Shown: one piece after another, positions 15,988-26,691 of the stretch | Layout: the number at the start of each line of letters is the position of its first letter | Numbering within the stretch: the stretch's first letter is position 1 | Assembly (NCBI RefSeq): GCF_003327285.1 | Contig: NZ_KZ848476.1 | Location: 1 to 64,000 of the forward strand | DNA from: Microbacterium sorbitolivorans | GTDB lineage: Bacteria; Actinomycetota; Actinomycetes; Actinomycetales; Microbacteriaceae | Direction of reading: 5' to 3' | Length of the DNA: 64,000 bases | Notes under the pieces: model-generated | The model's database searches: none | The model's input: only the letters and a program-made list of their open reading frames with translations | Told to the model about the DNA's origin: nothing | Translations under genes and position numbers: made by a program

Positions 15988-16614
15988 ATGGCGGTCGACA
16001 CGACGCGCATCGCCGAGCTGACGCGCGAGCTGCTCGTCGCGATCGGGGAGGACCCCGATCGCGCCGGGCTTCGCGAGACGCCGGAGCGCGTCGCGGGCGC
16101 GATGGCCGAGCTGTTCGCCGGCATCGGGCAGGATCCGGAGGAGCCGCTGCGCCGCACGATCGATGTGTCGCGCGGGCCGGCCCCCGAGACGGTCCCGACG
16201 GGCGCCGTGCTGGTGCGCGACATCACCTTCCGCTCGGTGTGCGAGCACCACCTCCTCCCGTTCCAGGGCCGCGCGCACATCGCGTACCTGCCGGCCGACG
16301 CGGTCGTGGGGCTGGGATCCCTCGCCCGCGTGCTCGACATCTGCTCGGCCCGCCCGCAGGTGCAGGAGCGCCTGGGGGAGCAGGTCGCCGACGCGATCGA
16401 GCACGCGCTCGACGCCCGCGGCGTCTTCGTCATGCTCGACGCGGAGCACCAGTGTCTGCGCACCCGCGGCGAGAAGCGCCCCGATGCCTCGACCGTGACG
16501 GTCGCCGCCCGCGGCGACCTCGCGACGCAGGCGGCGCGCGCCGAGATGGCCGCGTACATCATCATCGGTGAGCAGAACAAGGCCACGACCGGGGTGAAGG
16601 GGCGCGACGCGTGA
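15988..16614 (+). CDS. folE: GTP cyclohydrolase I
   Basis: The 208-residue enzyme makes dihydroneopterin triphosphate from GTP, the first step of folate synthesis. The motif SVCEHHLLPF gives the zinc-binding Cys and catalytic His, and EHQCLRTRGEKRP holds the second Cys ligand. The ATG at 15988 (MAVDTTRIAELTRELL) follows GGGGGCGAG; longer in-frame extension overlaps ftsH. Its end overlaps the GTG of folP, so the fol genes form an operon with ftsH upstream. Confidence 0.96.
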   Translation: MAVDTTRIAELTRELLVAIGEDPDRAGLRETPERVAGAMAELFAGIGQDPEEPLRRTIDVSRGPAPETVPTGAVLVRDITFRSVCEHHLLPFQGRAHIAYLPADAVVGLGSLARVLDICSARPQVQERLGEQVADAIEHALDARGVFVMLDAEHQCLRTRGEKRPDASTVTVAARGDLATQAARAEMAAYIIIGEQNKATTGVKGRDA

Positions 16615-17408
16615 TCGAGATCATGGGCGTCGTCAACGTCACACCCGATTCGTTTAGCGATGGTGGCGAGTTTTTCACGCGCGACACCGCGATCGAGCAC
16701 GGTCGCGACCTCATGGCGCTCGGCGCCACGATCCTCGACGTCGGCGGTGAGTCGACGCGCCCCGGATCCCAGCCGGTCGGTGCCGAGGAGGAGCTGCGCC
16801 GGGCGCTGCCCGCGATCACGCAGCTCGCCGCCGACGGGTACCGGATCAGCGTCGACACGTATCGCGCGGCCGTCGCCGCGCGTGCGATCGACGAGGGCGC
16901 GACGATCATCAACGACGTCTCGGGCGGGCTCGCGGATCCGGAGATCCTCCGCGTCACGGCCGCCTCCGACGCCGAGTTTTTGATCGGCCACTGGCGCGGC
17001 CCGTCCGCCGACATGTACGCGAAGGCGACGTACGAGCACATCGGCACCGAGGTCGCCGCCGAGCTCTCTCGCCGCGTTGACCAAGCGCTCGCCGCGGGTA
17101 TCGACGCGTCGCGCATCATTCTGGATCCGGGAATCGGCTTCGCGAAGTCTGGCGAGCAGAACTGGGCGATGCTGCGCGAGATCGAGGCCGTCACGGCGCT
17201 GGGTTTCCGCGTGCTGATCGGCACCTCGCGCAAGCGCTTCCTCGAGCAGGCGCTTGGATCCGACGCGTCGCGCGATCGCCGCGACCTCGCCACCGCGGTC
17301 ACGAGCGTGCTCGCCCAGCGCGCCGGCGCCTGGGGCGTGCGCGTGCACGACGTGACGGCCACCCGCGACGCGCTCGCGGTTCTCGACGCCTGGGACGGAG
17401 ACCGATGA
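16611..17408 (+). CDS. folP: Dihydropteroate synthase
   Basis: The 265-residue TIM-barrel enzyme joins para-aminobenzoate to dihydropterin pyrophosphate and is the sulfonamide target. Signatures are GVVNVTPDSFSDGG near the start, LDVGGESTRPG, and IGTSRKRFLE near the C-terminus. It starts with GTG overlapping the folE stop and overlaps folB by 4 bp. Confidence 0.96.
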   Translation: MIEIMGVVNVTPDSFSDGGEFFTRDTAIEHGRDLMALGATILDVGGESTRPGSQPVGAEEELRRALPAITQLAADGYRISVDTYRAAVAARAIDEGATIINDVSGGLADPEILRVTAASDAEFLIGHWRGPSADMYAKATYEHIGTEVAAELSRRVDQALAAGIDASRIILDPGIGFAKSGEQNWAMLREIEAVTALGFRVLIGTSRKRFLEQALGSDASRDRRDLATAVTSVLAQRAGAWGVRVHDVTATRDALAVLDAWDGDR

Positions 17409-17773
17409 ACGACACCATCACCCTGACGGGCCTCGTGGCCTTTGGCTACCACGGCGTCTTCGAGCACGAGAAGCGCGACGGCCAGGAGTTCACGATCGAC
17501 GTCTCGCTCGACGTCGACACGGCCCGCGCGGCCGCGACCGACGATATCGCCGACACGGTGCACTACGGCGAGCTCGCCGACAAGGTCGTCGCGATCGTCA
17601 CGGGCGAGCGGTACGACCTCATCGAGACGCTCGCCGACCGGCTCGCGGTGGCAGTGCTCGAGGATCCGCGGGTCATCGAAACCGCCGTCACGGTACACAA
17701 GCCGCACGCCCCGATCACGCACGCGTTCACCGACGTGTCGGTGACGGCACGCCGCCGACGGGCGTCGGCGTGA
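17405..17773 (+). CDS. folB: Dihydroneopterin aldolase
   Basis: This 122-residue enzyme cleaves dihydroneopterin to hydroxymethyl-dihydropterin and glycolaldehyde. The family pattern GLVAFGYHGVFEHEKRDGQEF (shown by GYHGVFEHEK), the conserved Tyr in VHYGEL and the Lys in VTVHKPHAP are present. Overlaps folP and folK by 4 bp each. Confidence 0.95.
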   Translation: MNDTITLTGLVAFGYHGVFEHEKRDGQEFTIDVSLDVDTARAAATDDIADTVHYGELADKVVAIVTGERYDLIETLADRLAVAVLEDPRVIETAVTVHKPHAPITHAFTDVSVTARRRRASA

Positions 17774-18237
17774 GCATCGCCGTCGTCGCCCTGGGCTCGA
17801 ACCTCGGCGATAGCTCCGCGACGCTCGACGAGGCCCTCGCCGATATCCGCGCGCTGCCCCTCGTGCGCGGCGTCACGGCGTCGAGCGTCATCTCGTCGAT
17901 CGCGATCACCCTCGACGGTCCGGATCCGGACAAGCCCCGCTACGCCAACGCGGTCGCGCTCGTCGACACCGATCTCGCCCCGACCGTGCTCCTCGCCGCG
18001 CTCAACGACATCGAGGCGCGCCACGGCCGCGTGCGCGACGTACGCTGGGGCGACCGCACCCTCGACCTCGACGTCGTCGCCTACGGCGGCGTGACGTCGC
18101 AGGATCCGCACCTCACCCTGCCGCACCCGCGCGCGCACGAGCGCGATTTCGTGCTGGATCCGTGGCTCGAGATCGATCCCGACGCGACACTCCCGGGCCT
18201 CGGCCCGATCGCGGAACTTCGCCGGGCGCTGCCGTGA
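17770..18237 (+). CDS. folK: Hydroxymethyldihydropterin pyrophosphokinase
   Basis: The 155-residue HPPK transfers pyrophosphate from ATP to hydroxymethyl-dihydropterin, making the FolP substrate. ALGSNLGD at the N-terminus, RWGDRTLDLDVVAYG and LPHPRAHERDFVLDPW are the family signatures. Starts with GTG overlapping folB and overlaps the next gene by 4 bp. Confidence 0.95.
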   Translation: MSIAVVALGSNLGDSSATLDEALADIRALPLVRGVTASSVISSIAITLDGPDPDKPRYANAVALVDTDLAPTVLLAALNDIEARHGRVRDVRWGDRTLDLDVVAYGGVTSQDPHLTLPHPRAHERDFVLDPWLEIDPDATLPGLGPIAELRRALP

Positions 18238-18722
18238 AGCGCACCTCGGCCGTCACCCTCATCGTCTGCGCCGTCATCGGCGCGGCCGTCGGCGTCGTCC
18301 TCGACGTCGCCCTGACGGCGGCGTCGCGCGCGACGTTCACGCCGCCCTACATGCTGCCGATCCTGCTCGTGCTGCTGGGCCTGTTCTGCCTCGCGTTCGC
18401 GTGGCCGATCCGCCGCGCGGTGCGGGATCCGAAGGCGCCTCGGCCGGATCCGTTCCGCGCCGTGCGGGTCGCCGCGCTCGCGAAGGCGTCGAGCATGCTG
18501 GGCGCCGCCACGGGCGGCTTCGCCCTCGGGCTTATCGGATACGTTCTCACGCGCCCCGTCGCCGTCGGGCTAGGCTCATTGACAGCGGAGATCGTCACGA
18601 CCATCGCAGGGGGAGTCCTCATGGTGTTGGCGCTCATCGCCGAACACATGTGCACCCTTCCGAAGGATCCCGATGAGCGAGAATCCGACGCCGACTCCGC
18701 CGGAGCAGAACCCCAGTTCTGA
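18234..18722 (+). CDS. DUF3180 membrane protein
   Basis: This 162-residue protein begins with GTG inside the folK stop region (VKRTSAVTLIVCAVIGAA). Four hydrophobic segments are seen, at about residues 5-27, 38-58, 80-105 and 112-135. It matches the actinobacterial DUF3180 family, which regularly follows folK; its function is not known. The 3' end overlaps the next gene by 50 bp in another frame. Confidence 0.85.
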   Translation: MKRTSAVTLIVCAVIGAAVGVVLDVALTAASRATFTPPYMLPILLVLLGLFCLAFAWPIRRAVRDPKAPRPDPFRAVRVAALAKASSMLGAATGGFALGLIGYVLTRPVAVGLGSLTAEIVTTIAGGVLMVLALIAEHMCTLPKDPDERESDADSAGAEPQF

Positions 18723-19611
18723 GCCGATTGCCCCGACGAGCCGCCGCGAGCTGAGGGCGGAGGGAGCGGCCGCCGCCGCGCAGCCCGCGCCCGGCTCGCC
18801 CGCGCCGGTTCCCCCGGCGCCCGACGCGGCCGCGCAGCCCGAGGCCACCACGCCGGTCCCGCCGGCGCCCGTGCCGCCCGCGGCCTACGCGCCGGAGCAG
18901 AAGTACGCGTTCCCCGCGGATCCGTCGGCGAACCCGCAGGCGGCGCAGCCCGCCGCGTACCCGGGTGCTCAGCAGCCCGTCACGTACCCCGGCGCACCGC
19001 AGCCCGGCATCGTGCCGCCGCCCGCCGCGCAGTCCGCGCCGGCGGAGCCCGACTTCGGCCCGGCCAACCCGCCGCTCGCGACGCCGCCGGTGCTTGACGA
19101 GGGCACGTTCGACCGAATCCGCGAGCCGCACCGCCAGGGCCTCGCCCTCGACGGCACGTGGCACCAGATCTCGAAAAAGTATGTGATCTCGCAGGTCGTG
19201 CAGTACGTGTTCTGGATCGCCGTCGTGCTCATCGGCGCGGCCGTCGTGACGACGGCGTTGGGCGAGCCGTGGGCGTGGATCCCCGCGGGCGTCATCTCGC
19301 TTGCAAACCTCGTGAGCCTCATCTTCATCCCGCGCCAGGCGAAGGCGCTCGGCTACATGCTGCGCGGCGACGACATCGTGTTCCGCAAGGGCATCGTCTG
19401 GCAGCGCATGGTCGCCGTTCCCTACGGTCGCATGCAGCTCATCGACATCACGCACGGCCCGCTCGACCGCGTCTTCGGCGTCTCGAAGCTGAAGATGGTC
19501 ACCGCCGCGGCGTCGACCGGCATCGAGATCCCCGGCCTGACGACCGCGGGCGCCGAGGCGCTCCGCGACACCCTCATCGAGGTTGCCGAGACCCGGAGGA
19601 CCGGGCTGTGA
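18673..19611 (+). CDS. PH-domain membrane protein with Pro/Ala-rich N-terminus
   Basis: Of 312 residues, the first about 140 are a low-complexity Pro/Ala-rich segment, followed by two TM helices (about 175-225) and a bacterial PH (bPH2, YdbS-like) domain containing YMLRGDDIVFRKGIVWQR and VPYGRMQLIDI. The pair of bPH2 proteins here resembles the YdbS-YdbT pair. Role unknown, possibly membrane stress or secreted-protein resistance. The ATG at 18673 overlaps the preceding gene. Confidence 0.85.
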   Translation: MSENPTPTPPEQNPSSEPIAPTSRRELRAEGAAAAAQPAPGSPAPVPPAPDAAAQPEATTPVPPAPVPPAAYAPEQKYAFPADPSANPQAAQPAAYPGAQQPVTYPGAPQPGIVPPPAAQSAPAEPDFGPANPPLATPPVLDEGTFDRIREPHRQGLALDGTWHQISKKYVISQVVQYVFWIAVVLIGAAVVTTALGEPWAWIPAGVISLANLVSLIFIPRQAKALGYMLRGDDIVFRKGIVWQRMVAVPYGRMQLIDITHGPLDRVFGVSKLKMVTAAASTGIEIPGLTTAGAEALRDTLIEVAETRRTGL

Positions 19612-21296
19612 CGCACCTCCCTCCCGGCCCGCCCGCGGATCCGGATCACCGTTCGGGGCCCGCGGCCGCGCGCGTTCGCGCGCTGATCCTCGACGGCGGA
19701 TCCAGCGACCTCGCTGACGGCGAGTGGCACCGCATGCACCCGCTGACGCCGCTGTTCAAGGGCGGCCTCGTGTTCATCGTGGTGCTCGGCATCATCCTCG
19801 CAAACATGCGCGACCGGCTCATCTACCTCGTCGTGGGCCTGTTCGCGCCGGACGAGATGTCGTCGGAGATCCGCATCGACTCCGACGACCCGATCTCGTT
19901 CGCGATCGACTACGTCGTCGTCAACAACTACATCGTGCTCGCCCTGCTGGCGCTGTTCGTCATCGTCGCGCTCGTGATCCTGAGCTACTGGCTCGTGTGG
20001 CGGTTCCACCAGTTCCGCATCACGGCCGAGAACGTCGAGGTGAAGAAGGGCATCGTGTTCCGCTCGCAGCGGCGCGCGCCGCTCGACCGCGTGCAGGGCG
20101 TGAACCTCACGCGCCCCTTCCCGGCGCGACTGATCGGGATGGCGAAGCTCACCCTCGAGGGCGCGGGTAGCGGATCCGATGTCGCGCTCGAGTACCTCAA
20201 CACGACCAAGGCCGAGCAGGTGCGGGCCGACATCCTGCGCCTCGCCTCCGGCATCCGCCAGGCGAAGGCCGAGCAGAACGCGCCGGTCGCGCCCGCGACC
20301 GTCAGCGGCACGTTCAACCAGAGCGTGTCGAACCTCGTCGACGGAGTCGATAACGCCGACGTCGTCCCCGAGACGGTCGTGCGGATCCCGATCGCGCGCC
20401 TCATCGGCTCGCAGGCGATCTCGGCGGTGCTGTGGGCACTGTTCTTCGTCCTGATCATCGGCGGTGTCATCATCGTGCCGTTCCTCTTCATGGAGAACAG
20501 CACGGGCAAGTGGATCGGGCTCGGCATTGCCCTGCTCAGCACCGGAATCCCCATCACCATCGCGCTTATTGCGGTGGTGTGGGGCGCGCTGCAGAAGGGC
20601 TTCCGGTATTCGATCGCGCCGACGCCCGACGGCGTGCGCATCTCGAGCGGCCTGCTCACGACGGTGTCGCGCACCCTGCCCCCGGGGCGCATCCACGCCG
20701 TCGAGATCACCCAGAACCTGCTCTGGCGCCCGTTTGGCTGGTGGAGCGTGCGCATCAACCGCATGGGCGGTCAGAGCGAGGCGTCGAAGAATAACGGCCA
20801 GAACGCCGCTGCCGCCGCGGTCGTCCTGCCCGTCGGCACGCGCGCCGACGTCGAGCGCGTCGTCGCGCTGCTGCTGCCCGACGCGCCCGCGAACGACGCC
20901 GTCTTCGTGTGGGAGCAGGGCGTGCTCGGGCCGAAGAAGCCCGACTCGTTCACGACGATCCCGCGCCGCGGATACTTCTGGCACTGGCTGCAGCGCCGCC
21001 GGCTCGGCGTGCGCGTGACGAACTACGCGCTGCTGATCCGCCGCGGACGCCTCGGGCGCCGCCTCGCGATCTTCCCCCTCGCTCGCATTCAGGGCGTCGG
21101 CGTGACGCAGGGCTTCCTCGCCCGCGGCCAGAAGCTCGCGCACCTGCGCGTGCACACGGTTCCGGGCCCGGTCGCCGGCGAGGTCTCGGCGCTCGACGCC
21201 TCCGACGCGCAGGCGCTGGCAGAGCTCACCCGCCGCGGCGCGGTGGCGGCCGCCGAGCGCGACCACACCCACCGGTGGGCGTCGGCCTCGGCATAG
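19608..21296 (+). CDS. bPH2-domain membrane protein, YdbT-like
   Basis: This 562-residue protein starts at a GTG overlapping the previous stop. It has paired TM helices at about residues 45-70 and 108-135, a bPH2 domain (FRITAENVEVKKGIVFRSQR, PLDRVQGVNL), a second TM pair at about 265-320, and two further bPH2 modules (FRYSIAPTPDGVRISSGL and VRVTNYALLIRRGRLGRR). This is the layout of YdbT-type proteins. It is the likely partner of the smaller bPH2 protein before it. Confidence 0.85.
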   Translation: MTHLPPGPPADPDHRSGPAAARVRALILDGGSSDLADGEWHRMHPLTPLFKGGLVFIVVLGIILANMRDRLIYLVVGLFAPDEMSSEIRIDSDDPISFAIDYVVVNNYIVLALLALFVIVALVILSYWLVWRFHQFRITAENVEVKKGIVFRSQRRAPLDRVQGVNLTRPFPARLIGMAKLTLEGAGSGSDVALEYLNTTKAEQVRADILRLASGIRQAKAEQNAPVAPATVSGTFNQSVSNLVDGVDNADVVPETVVRIPIARLIGSQAISAVLWALFFVLIIGGVIIVPFLFMENSTGKWIGLGIALLSTGIPITIALIAVVWGALQKGFRYSIAPTPDGVRISSGLLTTVSRTLPPGRIHAVEITQNLLWRPFGWWSVRINRMGGQSEASKNNGQNAAAAAVVLPVGTRADVERVVALLLPDAPANDAVFVWEQGVLGPKKPDSFTTIPRRGYFWHWLQRRRLGVRVTNYALLIRRGRLGRRLAIFPLARIQGVGVTQGFLARGQKLAHLRVHTVPGPVAGEVSALDASDAQALAELTRRGAVAAAERDHTHRWASASA

Positions 21297-21306
21297 GCTG
21301 GAACGT

Positions 21307-22002
21307 ATGCAGCGGGATGGACGGCTCGGCGTCGGAATCATTGGCGCGGGCCGCGTGGGCCCCGTGCTCGGGGCGGCGCTCGCGGGCGCGGGGCACCAGA
21401 TCACGGGGATCACGAACGGATCCGACGACGAGCGCGTCGCCGCCGTGCTCCCCGGCGCGCCCGTGCTCGAGGCGCCCGAGGTGCTGCGTCGCAGCGAGCT
21501 CGTGATCCTCGCCGTGCCGCACGGCGAGCTCGCGCCGACGGCCGCGGGCTTCGCGGAGGCGGGGCTGATCCAGATGGGGCAGCTGTTGCTGCATACGGAT
21601 CCGGCCTTCGGGTACGAGGTGCTGCGCCCCGCGGCCGAACGCGGCGCGATCCCGCTCGCGGTGCACCCGGCGATGACGTTCACGGGCACGTCGATGGACC
21701 TGCGCCAGCTCGCCGCGACGTACGCCGGGGTCTCGGCCCCGGCTGCCGTGCTGCCGATCGCGCAGGCGCTCGCGGTCGAGCTCGGCTGCGAGCCCATCGT
21801 CATCGCCGAGGGCGACCGCGAGGCCTACGCCGACGCTATCGCGACCGTTACGCAGTTCTCGCGCCAGATCGTGCAGCAGGCCACGGGAAACCTGCGCGAG
21901 ATCGGCGTCGAGAACCCCGGAGGGTTCCTCTCGTCGCTCGTGCGCTCGACGGTCGACCAGGCGCTCGCCGAGGCCACCCCGGCCATCCCCGACACCCTCT
22001 AG
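21307..22002 (+). CDS. DUF2520 Rossmann-fold protein
   Basis: The 231-residue protein starts with a dinucleotide-binding GIIGAGRVGPVLGAAL and has the DUF2520-type C-terminal helical domain (AYADAIATVTQFSRQIVQQA). Family members are predicted NAD(P)-dependent oxidoreductases and often lie near pantothenate genes; none is present here. Substrate unknown. The gene starts 10 bp after the PH-domain gene. Confidence 0.85.
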   Translation: MQRDGRLGVGIIGAGRVGPVLGAALAGAGHQITGITNGSDDERVAAVLPGAPVLEAPEVLRRSELVILAVPHGELAPTAAGFAEAGLIQMGQLLLHTDPAFGYEVLRPAAERGAIPLAVHPAMTFTGTSMDLRQLAATYAGVSAPAAVLPIAQALAVELGCEPIVIAEGDREAYADAIATVTQFSRQIVQQATGNLREIGVENPGGFLSSLVRSTVDQALAEATPAIPDTL

Positions 22003-22195
22003 GGTCGCCAATAATCGTCGCATCAAGGCACGTCGAGGCGACAATTTGTGGCGACCCACACACATCATTTGGGTCGCCAATAATCGTCGCCTCAAGGCAC
22101 GTCGAGGCGACAATATGTGGCGACCCACACCCATCATTTGGGTCGCCACAAAGTGTCGCCTCGGGGTACGTTGAGGCGACAATTTGTGGCGACCC
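22002..22195. repeat. 69-bp palindromic tandem repeat, about 2.8 copies
   Basis: Units start at 22002, 22071 and 22140. Each unit is itself an interrupted palindrome: outer arms GGGTCGCCA/TGGCGACCC and inner arms GTCGCCTC/GAGGCGAC. In the third unit the outer arms extend to 13 bp (GGGTCGCCACAAA). The array fills the gap before lysS and begins on the last base of the DUF2520 stop codon, so it may serve as transcription terminator or as a REP-like element. Confidence 0.92.
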
Positions 22196-22263
22196 TTGTT
22201 CTCAGCGGGTGGGCAATAGGATGGTGCGCGTAGATTCCGCCCCGACACTCGAGGAACACGCGC

Positions 22264-23767
<1,504 letters not shown>

Positions 23768-23775
<8 letters not shown>

Positions 23776-24901
23776 CCCTTTCCGTTCTCACAGAAGCATC
23801 CCTTCCGGCCGGGTCGAACGCCCAGCCGGGAAGGATGCCTCTGTCGGTCATGGTGCGGATAAGCGTCGCGAACGAACTGCGCGGGTCGATCTCGAGCGCC
23901 CGGTCGGCGTATTCAGCGGCGTGCGTCGAGTTGCCGAGCGCCCAGGAGAGCCAGCCGCACACCGCGAGGCACGCGGCGAGGTGCGTGCGGGGCGCGCGGG
24001 CGGCGAGCCCGCGGCAGAAGTCGAGCGCGGCGCGCAGCCGGTGGGCCGAGGGGCGCGCGCCCTCGCCCGCCAGCCGGATCGGAAACTCCGGCGTCTCCTG
24101 CGACCCCGCCATCCACTCCTGCTGCCATTCGCAGGCCCGGCGGCCCTCGTCGACGCCGCCCGCCCACGCCGTGAGCATCACGTCGCGCAGCGCGGGGCAC
24201 CGGAAGATCCACATCCACATCGCCGCCCGCGCCGGCGCGGCGTCGGTCGAGATCAGCGCGGGCGTCACCCCCGCGAACGGATCCGCGTCGAAGATCCGCA
24301 GCTCGTCGTCGGCCTCCGCGACGGCCGCGGGCGGCCGCGGCCCCTCCCAGATCCGGCGGAACGGATCCGTCGGCAGCTCCTCGAGGGCGACGAGCTGCCG
24401 CGCGACCTCCTCGCGGTCGGCGGCGTCGGCGCGGGGGAGCGCCGCGCCCGCCCGCGGGTGCCGCGCGCGGGCCGCGTGCGGATCCGGATCCGCCTCGGCG
24501 AGCTCGGCGAGCGAGCGCAGCTCGGGACGGGCGTAGGAGGTCCAGCCGTCGTCGCCGACGCAGTACTCGCCGGTGACGCGGAGGCCCGCCGCCTCGGCGC
24601 GCTCCGCGATCGCGATCGCGAGGGCCTCGTGCGCGACGCCATCGCCGTCGAGGGCGGGGCTGTCGGTCCAGATCGTCGTGATGACGTCTTCGGCGTTCGG
24701 GATGCGGCAGAGGTAGCCGATGGCGAGGTCGGCCACGGCGTCGGCGCCCGCGTCGAGGGGGAGGTCGAGCCGCAGGGCCCCGAGCGTCTCGCGCCCGGAT
24801 ATCGGGATGAGAACGAGGCTGCCGCGCGGCTCGCGCTCGAGTTGGCGGGGGATGCTCGCGAGGAGTTTGACGGCGGAAGAATGGCGAAGAATGGTGTCCA
24901 T
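23768..24901 (-). CDS. DUF4192 domain protein
   Basis: The 377-residue protein has the DUF4192 N-terminal pattern ([30 protein letters not shown]) and a helical C-terminal half with a tetratricopeptide-like end ([20 protein letters not shown]). This actinobacterial family has no known function. The ATG at 24901 ([15 protein letters not shown]) is chosen because it fits the family start; upstream in-frame sequence belongs to the divergent promoter. Confidence 0.8.
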
Positions 24902-25018
24902 GAAGCGATCTTTCGCCACATCGACGCCCGAAAACGGCTGTCCACAGGCGAAAGGGGCCGGAAAGGGGCTGTGTATAGTTTCAGCCGCCGCCGAGGCCGC
25001 CCCGAGTAGACTGAAACC

Positions 25019-25192
25019 ATGGATCAGTACTGGGTGACGGCGCTTATCACCATCGCGCCCACGGTCATCATCGCGGCCATTTTCTTCTGGATCCTGCGCA
25101 ACGTGCTGAAGTTCGACCGCACCGAGCGACGCGTCTACTCGAAGATCGAGGCCGAGGAGCGCGCGAAGCGCGGGATGGCGCCGCGCGACTAA
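25019..25192 (+). CDS. Small single-pass membrane protein
   Basis: This 57-residue protein, MDQYWVTALITIAPTVIIAA..., has one TM helix at about residues 7-28, followed by a charged cytoplasmic tail (FDRTERRVYSKIEAEERAKR). It has strong coding character and lies 38 bp before cardiolipin synthase on the same strand, suggesting co-transcription. Function not known. Confidence 0.75.
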   Translation: MDQYWVTALITIAPTVIIAAIFFWILRNVLKFDRTERRVYSKIEAEERAKRGMAPRD

Positions 25193-25230
25193 GCTGATCT
25201 GAGCCGGCACGCCGCCGGCAAGGAGGATCA

Positions 25231-26691
25231 GTGGACTGGTTTTCGTGGTCGGCCGTGTGGGCCGCCTTCGTCTTCACGCTGGACATGGTGATTCGCATCA
25301 CAGCGGTGATGTTCGTGCCGCCTGGGCGGCGTCCCACCTCGGCGATGGCCTGGCTGTTGCTGATCTTCTTCCTGCCGGTTCCTGGCGTGCTGTTCTTCAT
25401 GCTCATCGGCAACCCGCGCCTGCCGAAGAAGCGGCGCGACATTCAGTCCGAGGTCAACGAGGTGCTGCGCCAGTCGAACGAGCACCTCGAGCTCGGCTCG
25501 CTCCTGCCGAACCCGCCGCCGTGGTTCGACCAGATCGTGCGCATGAACCGGCAGCTCGGCGCGCTCCCGCTCTCGGGCGATAACAGCGCGCGGATCATCT
25601 CCGACTACGACGAGTCGCTCGCGGCGATGACCGCGGCGATCCGCGAGGCGAAGACCTACGTGCAGATCGAGTTCTACATCCTCAAGTCCGACGCGGCGAC
25701 CGACGACTTCTTCCGCGCGATGGAGGAGGCGACGGCCCGCGGCGTGCACGTGCGCGTGCTCATGGATCACTGGGCGAACCTGTCGAAGCCGCTGCACAAG
25801 GAGACGAAGGAACGTCTCGACCGCATGAACGCCGATTGGCACTTCCTGCTCCCGCTGCAGCCGCTCAAGGGCAAGTTCCAGCGCCCGGATCTGCGCAACC
25901 ACCGGAAGCTCCTCGTCGTCGACGGCGAGGTCGCGTTCATCGGATCCCAGAACCTCACCCACGCGTCGTATAACGTGCGCTCGAACATCCGGCGCGGCCT
26001 CACGTGGGTCGACCTCATGGTGCGCGTCGATGGCCCCGTCGTGCGCAGCATCGAGGCCGTTTTCCTCACCGACTATTACAGCGAGGTCGGCACGATCCCC
26101 GAGGGCATCGACCTCGCGGATCCGAAACCGGGGAGCGACGACTTCGACTGCCAGGTGGTGCCGAGCGGGCCGGGGTTCGAGAGCGAGAACAACCTGCAGC
26201 TCTTCCTGAGCCTGCTCTACGCGGCGCAGGATCGTGCGATCCTCGTCAGCCCCTACTTTGTGCCGGACGAGGCGCTCCTGCGCGCCGTCTCGGCTGCCTG
26301 CAGCCGCGGTGTGCAGGTCGAGCTCTTCGTCAGCGAGACGAGCGACCAGGCGATGGTCTATCACGCCCAGCGCAGCTACTACGAAGACCTGCTACGCATG
26401 GGGGTCAAGATCTGGCTCTACAAGTCGCCCTACATCCTGCACACGAAGTCGCTGTCGATCGACGAGGAGACCGCCGTCATCGGATCCAGCAACATGGACA
26501 TGCGCTCGTTCGGCCTCAACTTCGAGATCTCGCTGCTCGTGCGCGGCACGGCGTTCGTCGACCAGCTGCGCGCGGTTGAGGAGAACTATCGCGAGAACAG
26601 CCGCGAGCTGACGCTCGAGGAGTGGCTTAAGCAGCCGATCCGCTCGCGCGTGCTCGACAACGTCGCGCGGCTTACGAGCGCGCTGCAGTGA
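25231..26691 (+). CDS. cls: Cardiolipin synthase
   Basis: The 486-residue phospholipase-D-type enzyme condenses phosphatidylglycerol to cardiolipin at the membrane. Two N-terminal TM helices (PLDNc-type; about residues 5-55) precede two HKD motifs, HRKLLVVDGEVAFIGSQN and HTKSLSIDEETAVIGSSN. It starts at a GTG behind AGGAGG. The 3' end overlaps the convergent lipid-kinase gene by 20 bp. Confidence 0.93.
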   Translation: MDWFSWSAVWAAFVFTLDMVIRITAVMFVPPGRRPTSAMAWLLLIFFLPVPGVLFFMLIGNPRLPKKRRDIQSEVNEVLRQSNEHLELGSLLPNPPPWFDQIVRMNRQLGALPLSGDNSARIISDYDESLAAMTAAIREAKTYVQIEFYILKSDAATDDFFRAMEEATARGVHVRVLMDHWANLSKPLHKETKERLDRMNADWHFLLPLQPLKGKFQRPDLRNHRKLLVVDGEVAFIGSQNLTHASYNVRSNIRRGLTWVDLMVRVDGPVVRSIEAVFLTDYYSEVGTIPEGIDLADPKPGSDDFDCQVVPSGPGFESENNLQLFLSLLYAAQDRAILVSPYFVPDEALLRAVSAACSRGVQVELFVSETSDQAMVYHAQRSYYEDLLRMGVKIWLYKSPYILHTKSLSIDEETAVIGSSNMDMRSFGLNFEISLLVRGTAFVDQLRAVEENYRENSRELTLEEWLKQPIRSRVLDNVARLTSALQ

